This document shows positions 18,339 through 27,167 of a stretch of DNA of 58,609 nt, piece by piece. The DNA is taken from assembly GCA_017545905.1 (NCBI GenBank), contig JAFWXL010000084.1:1-58609 (forward strand), in the 5' to 3' direction. Within the stretch, counting starts at the first letter, position 1. Each line of letters starts with the position of its first letter. The stretch is from Clostridia bacterium (GTDB lineage: Bacteria; Bacillota; Clostridia; Christensenellales; Aristaeellaceae). The position numbers and the translations under genes are program-made. The notes under the pieces were generated by a model. That model saw nothing but the letters and a program-made list of their open reading frames with translations, searched no databases and had not been told where the DNA came from.

Positions 18339-20726
18339 TTATCCCTTCATGCTTTTGAGTCCGCGGCGCAGCACGCTGGATTCCAGCGATACCTTCCCGC
18401 TGGGAATCATCCTGTAATGCAGCGGTTCACGGGTAAACTCCAGCAGCTTCAGCTCGCTGAACACATTCAGTGCAAAGAGCACCTTGCTCTCGGTCAACCC
18501 TGTTTCGGCAGCAAGTATGCCCATTGAGCATTCCATTTTCTCCCTCTGGCGGAGCACACGGAAAATCGCGCGCAGATCATCGTCGCTGCACAGCAGCCTG
18601 TCCGCCGCCTGTGCCTGATGGGACGCCATGTCCGTCACCTCAATGATGCGCGCCTGAGGGAACCGCCTGATTGCCTCGCTGCGCTCACCTTCGCTGACAA
18701 AGCCATCCAGCGCAACAATCGCAGCGGGATGGCAGTTGAGCTTTTCCCAGTCAGGCGCCATAACCAGCGTATTGAAGCTGCGGATGTCATCCAGAGCATT
18801 GACAGCATAGTCCAGCTGCGCATGCAGAATGGCCAGATGAATATTGAGCATCTTCAGCGCCGAAAGGGAGTGCACGCAAAGAAGCGTTCCCTGATAGCCT
18901 GTGAGCAATTCACCGGCGAGCACAAGCTTCGCCTGTTCAAGCGTCATGCGCTGAATGCACTCAGCAGCGCACCGTTCTTCCGGCAGCATCAGAGAACGGA
19001 TCACCGCCTCGTCAACATCCGTCATCCTGCGCTGGCACTCGGCCAAAAACGCCTTTGCAGGCATATACGCCTGAAGCTGGCGAAGCTCGCACTGCACGCT
19101 CCTGCGATCCTGCCAGACATTGATCGAAAGGCCAACAACCGCTTCCACAACCTCGGGCATCGATCTTGCTCTGTCGCCCATACGAAAGCCGATTGCATTG
19201 CGCATTTCGCCGCTGCCGGACAGACGCATGCGAAGATGCGCGCCCTCCTTGCCGATCGTGCGCACATCCGTTGTATGCACGCCGCGCACGCAGAACACCG
19301 GTGCAGGATTGCCGAAGCCGGTTGGCTGCATCGATGAAAATGCATTGACCAGTTCCTCAGTCATATCGCTGAGTTCCAGTTCCAGATCATATTCTTCCGT
19401 CGGAATAAACGCTTCAGGCTCAGACTGGGCAAGAATGGCCTGCGTCAGACGACGCCTGAATTCTGCAACATGCTTTTTCTCGATGGTCAGACCTGCCGCC
19501 TGTGCATGGCCGCCGAAGCGGACAAACAGATCCCGGCACGTCGCCATGGCCTGATGAATATCCACGCCCGGAATCGAGCGCGCAGAACCCACGCAGAGCT
19601 CGCCGTCCTGCGCAAGCAGGATGGCCGGCCATTTGTATTTTTCAACCAAGCGAGAAGCGGCAAGACCGATCACGCCGGGATTCCACCCTTCGCCGCACAC
19701 AACAATAGCGCGCTCGCTCAGGAAATCGATTTCGTTTCTTGCTTTTTCATCCGCCTGCGCGAATATCTCCAGCTCAATCTCACGGCGCTTGGTATTATCC
19801 TGATCCAGCTCCGACGCGATCTCCCTCGCAGTATCGATACGGCGCGTGGTCAGAAGATCCACGCCGCGCGAGGCCAGCGCCAACCGGCCGCCTGCATTGA
19901 TGCGCGGCGCCATGCGGAACGCCACATCGGACGCAGAGACGTTTGCCGGATCCACGCCGGCAGACTCCATCAGCGCAATCAGACCGGGACGCTGAGACAA
20001 CGCCATGGCCTTGAGACCAAAGGAAACGATCACCCTGTTTTCATCCAGCAGCGGAACGATATCGGCGATAGTCGCAAGCGCGGCAAGCTCCCACAGAGAT
20101 GAAATGGCCTCCATGCCGCCAAGCGCCTGCACGAGCTTGAATGCAACGCCCGCGCCGCAAAGCCGGCGGAACGGATAGCTGCCCAGCAGCGGATTGAGCA
20201 CAGCAGAGCACTGCGGCAGCTCAGGCCCCAGCTGGTGATGATCCGTGACGATCACGCGCATACCAAGTTCGATCGCACGCGCCACTTCATTCGGACAGGT
20301 GATGCCGCAGTCCACAGTGATGAGCAGTCTGGCATGCGAAGCGATCTGCTCAACCGCGGCAATATTCAGTCCATAGCCCTCTCCGTGGCGATCCGGGATA
20401 TAATAATCCACCTTCGCCCCCTGCTTTCGCAGATAGGTGAGCAAAATGGCTGTGGCAGTAACGCCATCCACGTCATAATCGCCGAAGACAACGATTTCTT
20501 CACCTTTTCTGATGGCATCGCGGATCACAGCAACAGCCTTATCCATGTCCTGCATGAGCATCGGATCGTATAGATCATCCATCTTCGGATGCAGATATTT
20601 TTCGATCTTTTCTTTTGTATCGATACCGCGGTCGAGCAGCAGACAAAGAAGCTGATCCGGCACACCCAGCGTTTTCAGCTCTTCCGGAATCTCCTGCTGC
20701 TGATGCTTGGGCATAAATCTGAGCAT
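18339..20726 (-). CDS. recJ: Single-stranded-DNA-specific exonuclease RecJ
   Basis: 5'-3' ssDNA exonuclease of the DHH family used in recombination and mismatch repair. Motif I is DYDVDG (83-88) and motif III is DHH (162-164); the DHHA1 domain and an OB-fold region with GFGNPAPVF follow, and the C-terminal extension of about 200 aa is typical of Firmicutes RecJ. The frame opens 63 bp earlier, but the ATG at 20726 follows AAAGGAGG and gives 795 aa. The gene lies downstream of secF, separated by a terminator, so it likely has its own promoter in 20727-20833; I see no clear -35/-10 pair there. Confidence 0.95.
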   Translation of the reverse strand: MLRFMPKHQQQEIPEELKTLGVPDQLLCLLLDRGIDTKEKIEKYLHPKMDDLYDPMLMQDMDKAVAVIRDAIRKGEEIVVFGDYDVDGVTATAILLTYLRKQGAKVDYYIPDRHGEGYGLNIAAVEQIASHARLLITVDCGITCPNEVARAIELGMRVIVTDHHQLGPELPQCSAVLNPLLGSYPFRRLCGAGVAFKLVQALGGMEAISSLWELAALATIADIVPLLDENRVIVSFGLKAMALSQRPGLIALMESAGVDPANVSASDVAFRMAPRINAGGRLALASRGVDLLTTRRIDTAREIASELDQDNTKRREIELEIFAQADEKARNEIDFLSERAIVVCGEGWNPGVIGLAASRLVEKYKWPAILLAQDGELCVGSARSIPGVDIHQAMATCRDLFVRFGGHAQAAGLTIEKKHVAEFRRRLTQAILAQSEPEAFIPTEEYDLELELSDMTEELVNAFSSMQPTGFGNPAPVFCVRGVHTTDVRTIGKEGAHLRMRLSGSGEMRNAIGFRMGDRARSMPEVVEAVVGLSINVWQDRRSVQCELRQLQAYMPAKAFLAECQRRMTDVDEAVIRSLMLPEERCAAECIQRMTLEQAKLVLAGELLTGYQGTLLCVHSLSALKMLNIHLAILHAQLDYAVNALDDIRSFNTLVMAPDWEKLNCHPAAIVALDGFVSEGERSEAIRRFPQARIIEVTDMASHQAQAADRLLCSDDDLRAIFRVLRQREKMECSMGILAAETGLTESKVLFALNVFSELKLLEFTREPLHYRMIPSGKVSLESSVLRRGLKSMKG

Positions 20727-20833
20727 ATTTGCGGCCTCCTTTCCATCAAAATGTGGATGAATAACTTCTGCTTGGGGATGAGCATGCACTTCAAGCGCAT
20801 CTCCAAACAGAAAAACTGAAAAGAATGAAAGAC

Positions 20834-20864
20834 CGTAAGGGCGGGATGCGCTCCCGCCCTTACG
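20834..20864 (-). terminator. Terminator between secF and recJ
   Basis: Perfect 13-bp inverted repeat (CGTAAGGGCGGGA at 20834-20846, complement at 20852-20864) with a 5-nt loop, about 12 bp after the secF stop. On the minus strand it is followed by a T-rich stretch (GTCTTTCATTCTTTT). Confidence 0.85.
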
Positions 20865-20875
20865 ATACGGTTTTG

Positions 20876-21769
20876 TTACGCCTTCTTGCCTTTGGTTCGC
20901 AGATCCATCAGCAGCGCCCAGACATAGCCATTGATCAGGTTCGCGCTGTATACGCCGGCGATCATGCCGATAATCAGCGGAAGCGCGAACTGCTTGATGG
21001 AGTCGACGCCCAGGATATACAGGGTGACGACCGTCAGCAGCGTGGTGATGGTGGTGCTCAGCGTACGCGGCAGGGACTCTGTCACAGACAGATTGACGAT
21101 CTGCTCACGCGGCAGCTGACGCACGCCCTGCTTGCGGGAATTCTCGCGGATGCGGTCAAAGATGATGATGGTGTTGTTGATGGAATAACCAACAATCGTC
21201 AGCAGAGCGGCGATGAAGGTCGTTTCCACGCGGATAAAGCCGCGCAGGATCACGACGAAGGACATCATGATCGCCACGTCATGCATGAGGCCGATAATCG
21301 CAGCCAGACCGGAATACAGGTCAAAGCGGAACGCGATGTACACCAGCATGAGCACGGCAGCTAGCGTCAGGGACTTGATCGCATTGTTGATCAGCTCGCC
21401 GCCGACGACAGCGCCGACGCGGGTGATGTCAACATACTCGATCGCCGGATACGTCGCGGCGAGCTTCTCTTCCAGCTGGGTACGCAGGTCGTCGGTGTTC
21501 TCGACATCCTTGATACGGATTTGAACCTGCGTATTGCCCTCGCCGGTCGCAGCGATCTGCGCGTCGGCGATGCCGCACTCGCTGAGCGCTGCCTTGACAT
21601 CGTCAGAAACGAATTCCTGACCGAGGTTATAGGTCATCAGGGTACCGCCGGTAAAGTCAATACCCAGATTCATGCCCATGCCCATCATGGTCATGACCAG
21701 CGCGATAACCATGATCGCGATGGAAAGCGCCGCGCAGGGCTTGAGGCGATTCTTCATTTCGAATTTCAT
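20876..21769 (-). CDS. secF: Protein translocase subunit SecF
   Basis: Membrane subunit that with SecD drives late steps of Sec-dependent export using the ion gradient. The product is 297 aa with an N-terminal membrane segment, the GIDFTGGT motif and a six-segment membrane region containing the conserved GYSINNTIIIFDRIREN. Length is normal. GGAGG lies before the ATG, and secD ends 18 bp upstream. In this genome secD and secF are separate genes rather than a fusion. Confidence 0.96.
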   Translation of the reverse strand: MKFEMKNRLKPCAALSIAIMVIALVMTMMGMGMNLGIDFTGGTLMTYNLGQEFVSDDVKAALSECGIADAQIAATGEGNTQVQIRIKDVENTDDLRTQLEEKLAATYPAIEYVDITRVGAVVGGELINNAIKSLTLAAVLMLVYIAFRFDLYSGLAAIIGLMHDVAIMMSFVVILRGFIRVETTFIAALLTIVGYSINNTIIIFDRIRENSRKQGVRQLPREQIVNLSVTESLPRTLSTTITTLLTVVTLYILGVDSIKQFALPLIIGMIAGVYSANLINGYVWALLMDLRTKGKKA

Positions 21770-21787
21770 GATACTATCCTCCCCGCC

Positions 21788-23047
21788 TTAGCGCACGTAG
21801 AGCTTCTGGTTCTTGATGCCAAGATCGGCAAAGATGTCCAGCAGCTTATGGGTGACAAAGATCGCGGTGAACATGGAAGTCGCAACGCCAATGCCCAGCG
21901 TAAGCGCGAAGCCGCGGATGGTACCGGTACCAAAGGCATAGAGCACGACAGCAGCGATGATCGTGGTGACGTTCGCGTCGATGATCGCTGAAAGCGCATG
22001 AGAGAAGCCCTTCTTGATGGAAGACGGCAGCGGACGACCCACAGCCAGCTCCTCGCGGATGCGCTCGAAGATGACGACATTCGCGTCGACAGCCATGCCG
22101 ATGCCAAGGATGATACCCGCAACGCCCGGCAGAGTCAGCTGCGCGCCGGTGAGCGCCAGCAGCAGCACGACGATCATGATATAGATGGTGAGCGCGATAT
22201 CAGCCACGAGGCCGCACAGGCGGTAACGCAGCAGCATGAAGAGCATGACCAGCGCAACGCCGATCACGCCGGCAAGAACCGCCTTGTCCAGCGCTTCAAC
22301 GCCCAGCGTCGCAGAAATCGCGCTGACCTCCAGCTGGCTCAGATTCAGCGGCAGCGCGCCGGAGAGAATCAGCGTCGCCAGATTCTTGGCCTCATCAGCA
22401 GTGAAATCACCGGTGATCTGGCCCTGGCCGCCCGCGATCACGGAATTGACGGTCGGCGCAGAAATGACCTCGCCGTCAAGGGTGATGGAGATGGTCTTGT
22501 GCAGATTGGCAGCAGTCGCCTCGGCAAAGATCTTCGCGCCCTCATCGCTGAGCTCGAAGGCCACGCACGGCAGGCCGTTCTCGTCCTGAGAAGCGGCGGC
22601 GTTCTTGATCATGGAGCCTTCCATGAGCACAGCGCCAGCCTCGTCAACGAAGTTCAGCTGCGCCGGAGTGCCGATGATGCGCAGGATTTCATTGGGATCG
22701 GAGACGTTCGGAATCTCCACACGGATGCGGTCGGTGCCCTGACGGGTAACGGTCGCCTCGGTGAAGCCCTGACGGGTCAGACGGCTGGTGAGGATGGAAA
22801 CGGTGGAGCTCATCTTCGTCTCGAAGTCGGCAGAGCCATCGTCATCCGCAGCGTAGACGGTGTACACGCCGCCGCGCAGATCCAGACCCAGGGAGATCGC
22901 TTCGCCCCAGGGCTTGAGGTAGTGAATCATCGAGCCCTTGCCGATACCAAACAGCGCCACGTATCCGCAGACAGCGACAACTACCAGGATGGCAACGAGC
23001 GAGACGATCGCGCGCGTGCGCGGGTTCTTCACATTTTTGTTCGCCAT
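21788..23047 (-). CDS. secD: Protein translocase subunit SecD
   Basis: Partner of SecF. From the ATG at 23047 (AGAGAGG upstream) the product is 419 aa. It has an N-terminal hydrophobic segment, the GLDLRGGV motif, a periplasmic-type P1 region (external here) and a C-terminal membrane domain with GIVLGIGMAVDANVVIFERIRE-type residues (LGIGMAVDANVVIFERI). A longer frame to 23197 lacks a ribosome site and overlaps the upstream 118-aa gene, so it is rejected. Confidence 0.96.
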   Translation of the reverse strand: MANKNVKNPRTRAIVSLVAILVVVAVCGYVALFGIGKGSMIHYLKPWGEAISLGLDLRGGVYTVYAADDDGSADFETKMSSTVSILTSRLTRQGFTEATVTRQGTDRIRVEIPNVSDPNEILRIIGTPAQLNFVDEAGAVLMEGSMIKNAAASQDENGLPCVAFELSDEGAKIFAEATAANLHKTISITLDGEVISAPTVNSVIAGGQGQITGDFTADEAKNLATLILSGALPLNLSQLEVSAISATLGVEALDKAVLAGVIGVALVMLFMLLRYRLCGLVADIALTIYIMIVVLLLALTGAQLTLPGVAGIILGIGMAVDANVVIFERIREELAVGRPLPSSIKKGFSHALSAIIDANVTTIIAAVVLYAFGTGTIRGFALTLGIGVATSMFTAIFVTHKLLDIFADLGIKNQKLYVR

Positions 23048-23102
23048 AGTGATTTTCCTCTCTTTATCTTGTTTGATCGGTTCTGAAGAAACAGGATGCT
23101 TC

Positions 23103-23459
23103 TTAAACAAAACCGTCTCCCAGCGCAAAGGACTGATACACCGAGCGCATATACGTCCTGGAGCCCAGGATGTTGCCGTTGGCATCGCTGAGCGCACGGT
23201 GACTCAGCATCCGATCCTGCCGCTCGGGCGTCACCTGTATATATGGCGCGCTATGCTCGCGCCGTATCACAAGGCTGCTTTCTATCCGCTGTGCAATTAC
23301 CCGCGAGAGCTCTGCACAGATGGATTCAGGCGGCCTGAGCTGCATGGGTTTCTCCTGAATTTCGGAGCCGATCAGGCGTGAACCTCCGCTCAAAAGCAGG
23401 CAGACAAAGACGAAAAGCATGCATACAAGCAGCAGCGATCGTTCGCTCTTTTTCGCCAT
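23103..23459 (-). CDS. Small membrane-anchored protein of unknown function, first gene of the secDF operon
   Basis: The 118-aa product starts at the ATG at 23459, preceded by GGAGGAGG. It has a short basic N terminus (KKSER), one strongly hydrophobic segment (about residues 9-26), then a soluble, charged tail of about 90 residues. I do not recognise the family. The frame opens upstream to 23675, but that part overlaps the neighbouring gene and carries no ribosome site. The gene lies where yajC is often found before secD, but the sequence does not look like YajC, whose tail is shorter. A strong sigma-A promoter 55-83 bp upstream supports expression. Confidence 0.7.
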   Translation of the reverse strand: MAKKSERSLLLVCMLFVFVCLLLSGGSRLIGSEIQEKPMQLRPPESICAELSRVIAQRIESSLVIRREHSAPYIQVTPERQDRMLSHRALSDANGNILGSRTYMRSVYQSFALGDGFV

Positions 23460-23513
23460 GACATCCGCCTCCTCCCACGCAAGGTTAGGATAACCCATAA
23501 TCGAATACATTCT

Positions 23514-23542
23514 ATTATATGCATAAAATCGCATATCGTCAA
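23514..23542 (-). promoter_or_regulatory. Promoter of the 118-aa gene-secD-secF operon
   Basis: On the minus strand TTGACG, exactly 17 bp, then a perfect TATAAT (-10 at 23514-23519). This is one of the best sigma-A matches in the window. Confidence 0.85.
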
Positions 23543-23572
23543 GATTGATCCGGGCAAACACAGGCTTCATGG

Positions 23573-23606
23573 ATAAAAAAACGCCGCTTTCCATACGAAA
23601 AGCGGC
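23573..23606 (-). terminator. Terminator of the yicC-coaBC operon
   Basis: Stem GCCGCTTT/AAAGCGGC (23583-23590 with 23599-23606) followed on the minus strand by seven T residues. It lies 20 bp after the coaBC stop and is a classical rho-independent terminator. Confidence 0.9.
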
Positions 23607-23625
23607 AATTACCTGATAATTCTGT

Positions 23626-24849
23626 TTATTTGCGCAGGCTGATGATCCCATCCAGAATGTGTTCCGCAACAGCATCCTTGGTCAGCAGCGGCAGCGACAC
23701 CATATTTTCCTTCGTGATCAGGGTCACGATATTGGTATTCACGTCAAATCCGGCGCCCGGCGCCGTGACATCGTTGGCGACGATCATGTCCAGATTCTTT
23801 TTGGCAAGCTTGCCTCTTGCATGCTCGAGCACGTCGTTGGTCTCGGCAGCAAAGCCGACAAATGTCTGATCGGCCCGCTTCCCCGCGCCAAGCGTCGCCG
23901 CCACATCGGGATTCTCCACCAGCTCGATCACCATATCTGCACCGCCGCGTTTTTTCATCTTCTGTGGCGCAATCTCCTTCGCCCTGTAATCTGCCGGCGC
24001 AGCAGACTGGATGATAATATCCTGCTCAGCCACATGCGCCAGCGACTTTTCCAGCAGATCCTGCGTAGTCAGAAACGGCACAACCTGAACGCCCTGCGGC
24101 GGCTCGATGGCAACCGGACCGGTGAGCAGCGTAACTTTCGCGCCGCGCCTTTGGGCGGCACGCGCGATGGCATAGCCCATCCTGCCGGAGGATCTGTTGG
24201 AGATATAACGCACAGGATCAAGCGCCTCGCGCGTGGGACCCGCGGTCACCATGATGGAAAGCCCTTCCAGATCGCGCTTGCGGTTAAGCACATCAAGCGC
24301 CCGCTCAGCAATCACGGATACATCTTCCAGCTTGCCCGCGCCGCTGTCGCCGCAGGCCAGATGGCCGGTCGCTGGCGCGACAACATGTACGCCGCGCGCC
24401 TCAAGCGTTCTGATATTCTGCTGTGTCGCAGGATTCTGCCACATGCCGGTATTCATTGCCGGCGCGATCATCACAGGCGCTTTGGTCGCCATGACGGTGG
24501 TGGAGAGCATGTCGTCGGCGATGCCATTGGCCATCTTGCCGATGATATTCGCTGTTGCAGGCACGATCAGGAACAGATCCGCCCGCTTGGCCAGCGCAAT
24601 ATGCTCAACCTCCCATGTCGCCGGCCGCTCAAACGTATCGACGGCGACAGGATGACCGGAAAGCGTCTCAAACGTCAGGGGCGCGACAAACTGGCACGCA
24701 TGCTTCGTCATCACCACATACACATCCATGCCCTGCTTTTGCAGCAGGCGAAGCAGCTCACATGCCTTATATGCAGCAATGCCCCCGGTGACACCGAGGA
24801 CAATGCAGGTATTCTTTTTACTTGACATCGATGTCGGCGCTGCGCTCAT
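23626..24849 (-). CDS. coaBC: CoaBC, phosphopantothenoylcysteine decarboxylase/phosphopantothenate-cysteine ligase
   Basis: Bifunctional coenzyme A synthesis enzyme. The N-terminal CoaC flavoprotein half shows GGIAAYKA, VEHIALAK (catalytic His), PATANIIGKMANGIADD and PAMNTGMW. The C-terminal CoaB half starts near TAGPTREALDPVRYISNRSS and carries the MGYAIA and AAPADYR motifs. The start is uncertain: the ATG at 24849 lies inside rpoZ (32-bp overlap), and an in-frame ATG at 24828 is also inside rpoZ; neither has a clear Shine-Dalgarno. Length about 400-407 aa, normal. Confidence 0.95.
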   Translation of the reverse strand: MSAAPTSMSSKKNTCIVLGVTGGIAAYKACELLRLLQKQGMDVYVVMTKHACQFVAPLTFETLSGHPVAVDTFERPATWEVEHIALAKRADLFLIVPATANIIGKMANGIADDMLSTTVMATKAPVMIAPAMNTGMWQNPATQQNIRTLEARGVHVVAPATGHLACGDSGAGKLEDVSVIAERALDVLNRKRDLEGLSIMVTAGPTREALDPVRYISNRSSGRMGYAIARAAQRRGAKVTLLTGPVAIEPPQGVQVVPFLTTQDLLEKSLAHVAEQDIIIQSAAPADYRAKEIAPQKMKKRGGADMVIELVENPDVAATLGAGKRADQTFVGFAAETNDVLEHARGKLAKKNLDMIVANDVTAPGAGFDVNTNIVTLITKENMVSLPLLTKDAVAEHILDGIISLRK

Positions 24850-25039
24850 AGGTGATCAGGCCGCGATCGACCTCGTCCACCGCGATGGAGACGGGCATAT
24901 TCTCCTTGTCCTTGGCGTCGATAAGCGGCGGAATGCCGTCCATAAGCTGACGGGCACGCTTGGAAACCTCAACCACGAGCGTATAGCGGCAGTCAGCCTT
25001 CTCCAGAAGCTGCAGAATGTTGGGATTGGTCATAGACAT
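24818..25039 (-). CDS. rpoZ: RNA polymerase omega subunit
   Basis: Small RNA polymerase assembly subunit, 73 aa. Signatures are NPNILQLLEKADCRYTLVVEVSKRARQL near the N terminus. AGAGGAGG precedes the ATG. Its place between gmk and coaBC is the standard Firmicutes order and supports the call. Confidence 0.93.
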   Translation of the reverse strand: MSMTNPNILQLLEKADCRYTLVVEVSKRARQLMDGIPPLIDAKDKENMPVSIAVDEVDRGLITYERSADIDVK

Positions 25040-25097
25040 ATTCAGAATCCTCCTCTGCGGGCTGTGCCCGCTTCCATGTCAGAATGTGTTAACGATT

Positions 25098-25679
25098 TTA
25101 AGCACGGTTCGTTTCCTTCAGGTAGATGCTGCGCAGTTCCTGGTAGGCGGCTTCAAGATCGCCGCCATTGACAATGCGATACTTGTAACGCCCGGCGTAT
25201 TCCAGTTCACCGCGCGCGGTTTCAAGGCGCTTGAGAACCTTTTCCTCGGTCTCAGTGCCGCGTCCGCGCAGGCGGCGCTCCAGCTCCTCAAAGCTGGGCG
25301 GCAGCACAAAGATGCTCACGCAATCGGGCATGCGCTCCATGACCTGCATCGCACCCTGCACCTCAATCTCGAGCAGAACATTCTTGCCCTGATCGAGCAA
25401 GCTCATGACGTATGACTTCGGCGTGCCGTAGCAATTTCCGGCAAACTGCGCATACTCCAGAAAATCATTATTCGCGATGCGCGATTCAAACTCCTGCTTG
25501 CTGATGAAAAAGTAGTGCTTGCCGTCGATCTCGCCCTCGCGCGGCGCACGCGTCGTTGCAGAAACCGAAAACGCCATCTGTTCGCCAAACTCCTCAAAGA
25601 GCTTCGCATTGAGCGTGCCTTTGCCCACGCCGGACGGGCCGGAGAACACAAACAGCGTTCCTCTCTCTTGCGTCTGCAT
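25098..25679 (-). CDS. gmk: Guanylate kinase
   Basis: Converts GMP to GDP with ATP. The P-loop GPSGVGKGT lies at 14-22. The GMP-binding segment is present (SATTRAPREGEIDGKHYFF, then FLEYAQFAGNCYGTPK), as is the LEIEVQGAMQV segment. The length of 193 aa is normal. The start overlaps the remA stop (TGATG), so translation is probably coupled. Confidence 0.96.
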   Translation of the reverse strand: MQTQERGTLFVFSGPSGVGKGTLNAKLFEEFGEQMAFSVSATTRAPREGEIDGKHYFFISKQEFESRIANNDFLEYAQFAGNCYGTPKSYVMSLLDQGKNVLLEIEVQGAMQVMERMPDCVSIFVLPPSFEELERRLRGRGTETEEKVLKRLETARGELEYAGRYKYRIVNGGDLEAAYQELRSIYLKETNRA

Positions 25680-25954
25680 CAGGCTTCTTCCTCCTCCACA
25701 ATCGTGGTATTGTCCTTGACGTCGAAGCGATGCGCTATCGTCTCAGGCTGCACAGCCGAGAGAATCACGTGGTCGCTGTCGGAAATGATCACCGCGCGCG
25801 TGCGGCGGCCGTAGGTCGCGTCGATGAGACGGCGCTCCTCTTTGGCCTCCTGAATGATGCGCTTGACCGGCGCAGATTCCGGGCCGATGATCGCAATGAT
25901 GCGGCTGGAGGAAATGAAATTTCCATAGCCGACGTTGATGAGCTTGATATCCAT
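25679..25954 (-). CDS. remA: RemA (DUF370) DNA-binding regulator
   Basis: Small protein of the RemA/DUF370 family, 91 aa. In Bacillus RemA is a DNA-binding activator of biofilm-matrix and osmoprotection genes; the role in Clostridia is less clear. The signature [16 protein letters not shown] and the [15 protein letters not shown] segment are intact. GGAGG precedes the ATG. It lies between yicC and gmk, as in many Firmicutes, but here it is separated from yicC by a 207-bp region filled with a repeat element. Confidence 0.94.
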   Translation of the reverse strand: MDIKLINVGYGNFISSSRIIAIIGPESAPVKRIIQEAKEERRLIDATYGRRTRAVIISDSDHVILSAVQPETIAHRFDVKDNTTIVEEEEA

Positions 25955-25970
25955 AGTTCCTCCGAGGTCG

Positions 25971-26150
25971 GGGGACGTTGAGGCTGCCGCCTCAAACTCC
26001 GCCTGAGGGATATCATCCCTCAGACTCCCTTCTTCCGCTTCGCGGCTGTTTTAAGCAATTCTATCTTATCCCTCCGCTGCGCGTACGCGCAGCGATGAAG
26101 GGGTTCGGGGACAATGTCCCCGGGCGGGTCTTAGGGCGGCAGCCCTAACG
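25971..26150. repeat. Modular hairpin intergenic element, copy A (full)
   Basis: Fills most of the gap between yicC and remA. Consecutive inverted repeats are m1 TTGAGGC-TGCC-GCCTCAA (25978-25995); m2, 9-bp stem CTGAGGGAT with loop ATC (26003-26023); m3 CCGC-TTC-GCGG (26035-26045); a linker with TTTTAAGCAA and TCTATCTTATCCCTC; m4, perfect 20-nt palindrome with half CGCTGCGCGT (26075-26094); m5 CGGGGACA-A-TGTCCCCG (26106-26122); m6 TTAGGGC-GGCA-GCCCTAA (26131-26148). Copies C and D share the order and linker; copy B has only the left half. The gap contains nothing else recognisable. Confidence 0.9.
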
Positions 26151-26161
26151 TCTCCCCCGCT

Positions 26162-27034
26162 TTACTCCACGTTTTGCACCTGCTCGCGCAGCTTCTCGAT
26201 TTCGCCCTTGGCAGAGACGACCGCCTGAGCGATCATCGTATCGGAAGCCTTGGAGCCGATGGTATTGACCTCGCGGTTAAGCTCCTGTACAAGGAAGTCC
26301 AGCTTACGGCCAACAGGCTCGGTAAGCTCAACGGTCTCGCGGATTGCAGCGATATGGCTGAGCAGACGAACGAGCTCCTCATCGATCGCAGCGCGATCGG
26401 CAAAGATAGCAACCTCGGTGATCAGCCTCGCCTCATCGATCTCGCCCTCAGTCAGCGCGGCAATGCGCTGATGCAGCTTATCGCGATACTCCTCCACCAC
26501 CAGCGGCGCGCGTTCAAGCACGCGTTCGCGGATAGAGGCAATATTGGCAATTTTCTCAAGGATGTCCGCACGCATGCGCGCGCCCTCCTGCTCGCGCATG
26601 ACGATCAAACCGTCCAGCGCGCCGCAAAGCGCACGCTCAAACAGCTCGCGCACAGCCTGCTGGTCCTCTTCCTTCTCCTGAACCGTCAGCACGTCCGGAA
26701 GGCGGGCATAATCGGTCAGCGGCACGTCGGCATTCTTGCCTACAGCGCCTGCCAGTTCGCAAAGCGCCTTCTGATAGGCCACTGCCAGCGCGGTATCAAC
26801 GCGAACCTCCTTGGCGTCCTGACGATGGTTCGCATAACTGACGAACACGTCGACATGACCGCGCGACAGCCTCGCGCCGACGCCCTTGCGCACTGCGTCA
26901 TCCAGAAACGACAGCGTGCGCGACAGCCTGTAGGAAATATCCAGAAAGCGGTGATTAACGCTCTTGACCTCCACGGTCATCTCGCGTCCATCCTCTTCAA
27001 TATGGCATCGGCCATAACCGGTCATGCTCTTCAC
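26162..27034 (-). CDS. yicC: YicC family endoribonuclease
   Basis: YicC/YloC family protein of 290 aa; characterised members are endoribonucleases acting on small RNAs and mRNAs. The family start KSMTGYGR is present, with EVKSVNHRFLDISYR and the C-terminal GRKLDFLVQELNREVNTIGSKA segment. The start is a GTG at 27034 preceded by GAAGGAG. It is the first gene of the yicC-remA-gmk-rpoZ-coaBC run, under the promoter at 27078-27106. Confidence 0.95.
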   Translation of the reverse strand: MKSMTGYGRCHIEEDGREMTVEVKSVNHRFLDISYRLSRTLSFLDDAVRKGVGARLSRGHVDVFVSYANHRQDAKEVRVDTALAVAYQKALCELAGAVGKNADVPLTDYARLPDVLTVQEKEEDQQAVRELFERALCGALDGLIVMREQEGARMRADILEKIANIASIRERVLERAPLVVEEYRDKLHQRIAALTEGEIDEARLITEVAIFADRAAIDEELVRLLSHIAAIRETVELTEPVGRKLDFLVQELNREVNTIGSKASDTMIAQAVVSAKGEIEKLREQVQNVE

Positions 27035-27077
27035 AGCAGGAACACTCCTTCTTCTTGTGCAGGTAAGCTATCGGATA

Positions 27078-27106
27078 ATTATATCATTTCTGCAGGAAAT
27101 TGGAAA
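27078..27106 (-). promoter_or_regulatory. Promoter of the yicC operon
   Basis: On the minus strand TTTCCA, 17 bp, perfect TATAAT (-10 at 27078-27083), about 44 bp before the yicC GTG. Confidence 0.7.
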
Positions 27107-27167
27107 GATGAAACCGCGTGATTTCGTTTGATTTTCCTGCTTTTTATACCGTTATGCGCAAATCCGG

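Noticed and set aside
23460-23675. N-terminal extension of the 118-aa membrane protein
   Set aside because: It would cross the promoter and the coaBC terminator and overlap coaBC; the ATG at 23459 has a strong ribosome site.
25971-26150. CRISPR or insertion-sequence reading of the hairpin elements
   Set aside because: There is no constant repeat with unique spacers, no transposase frame and no target-site duplication visible; the modules differ from each other within a copy.
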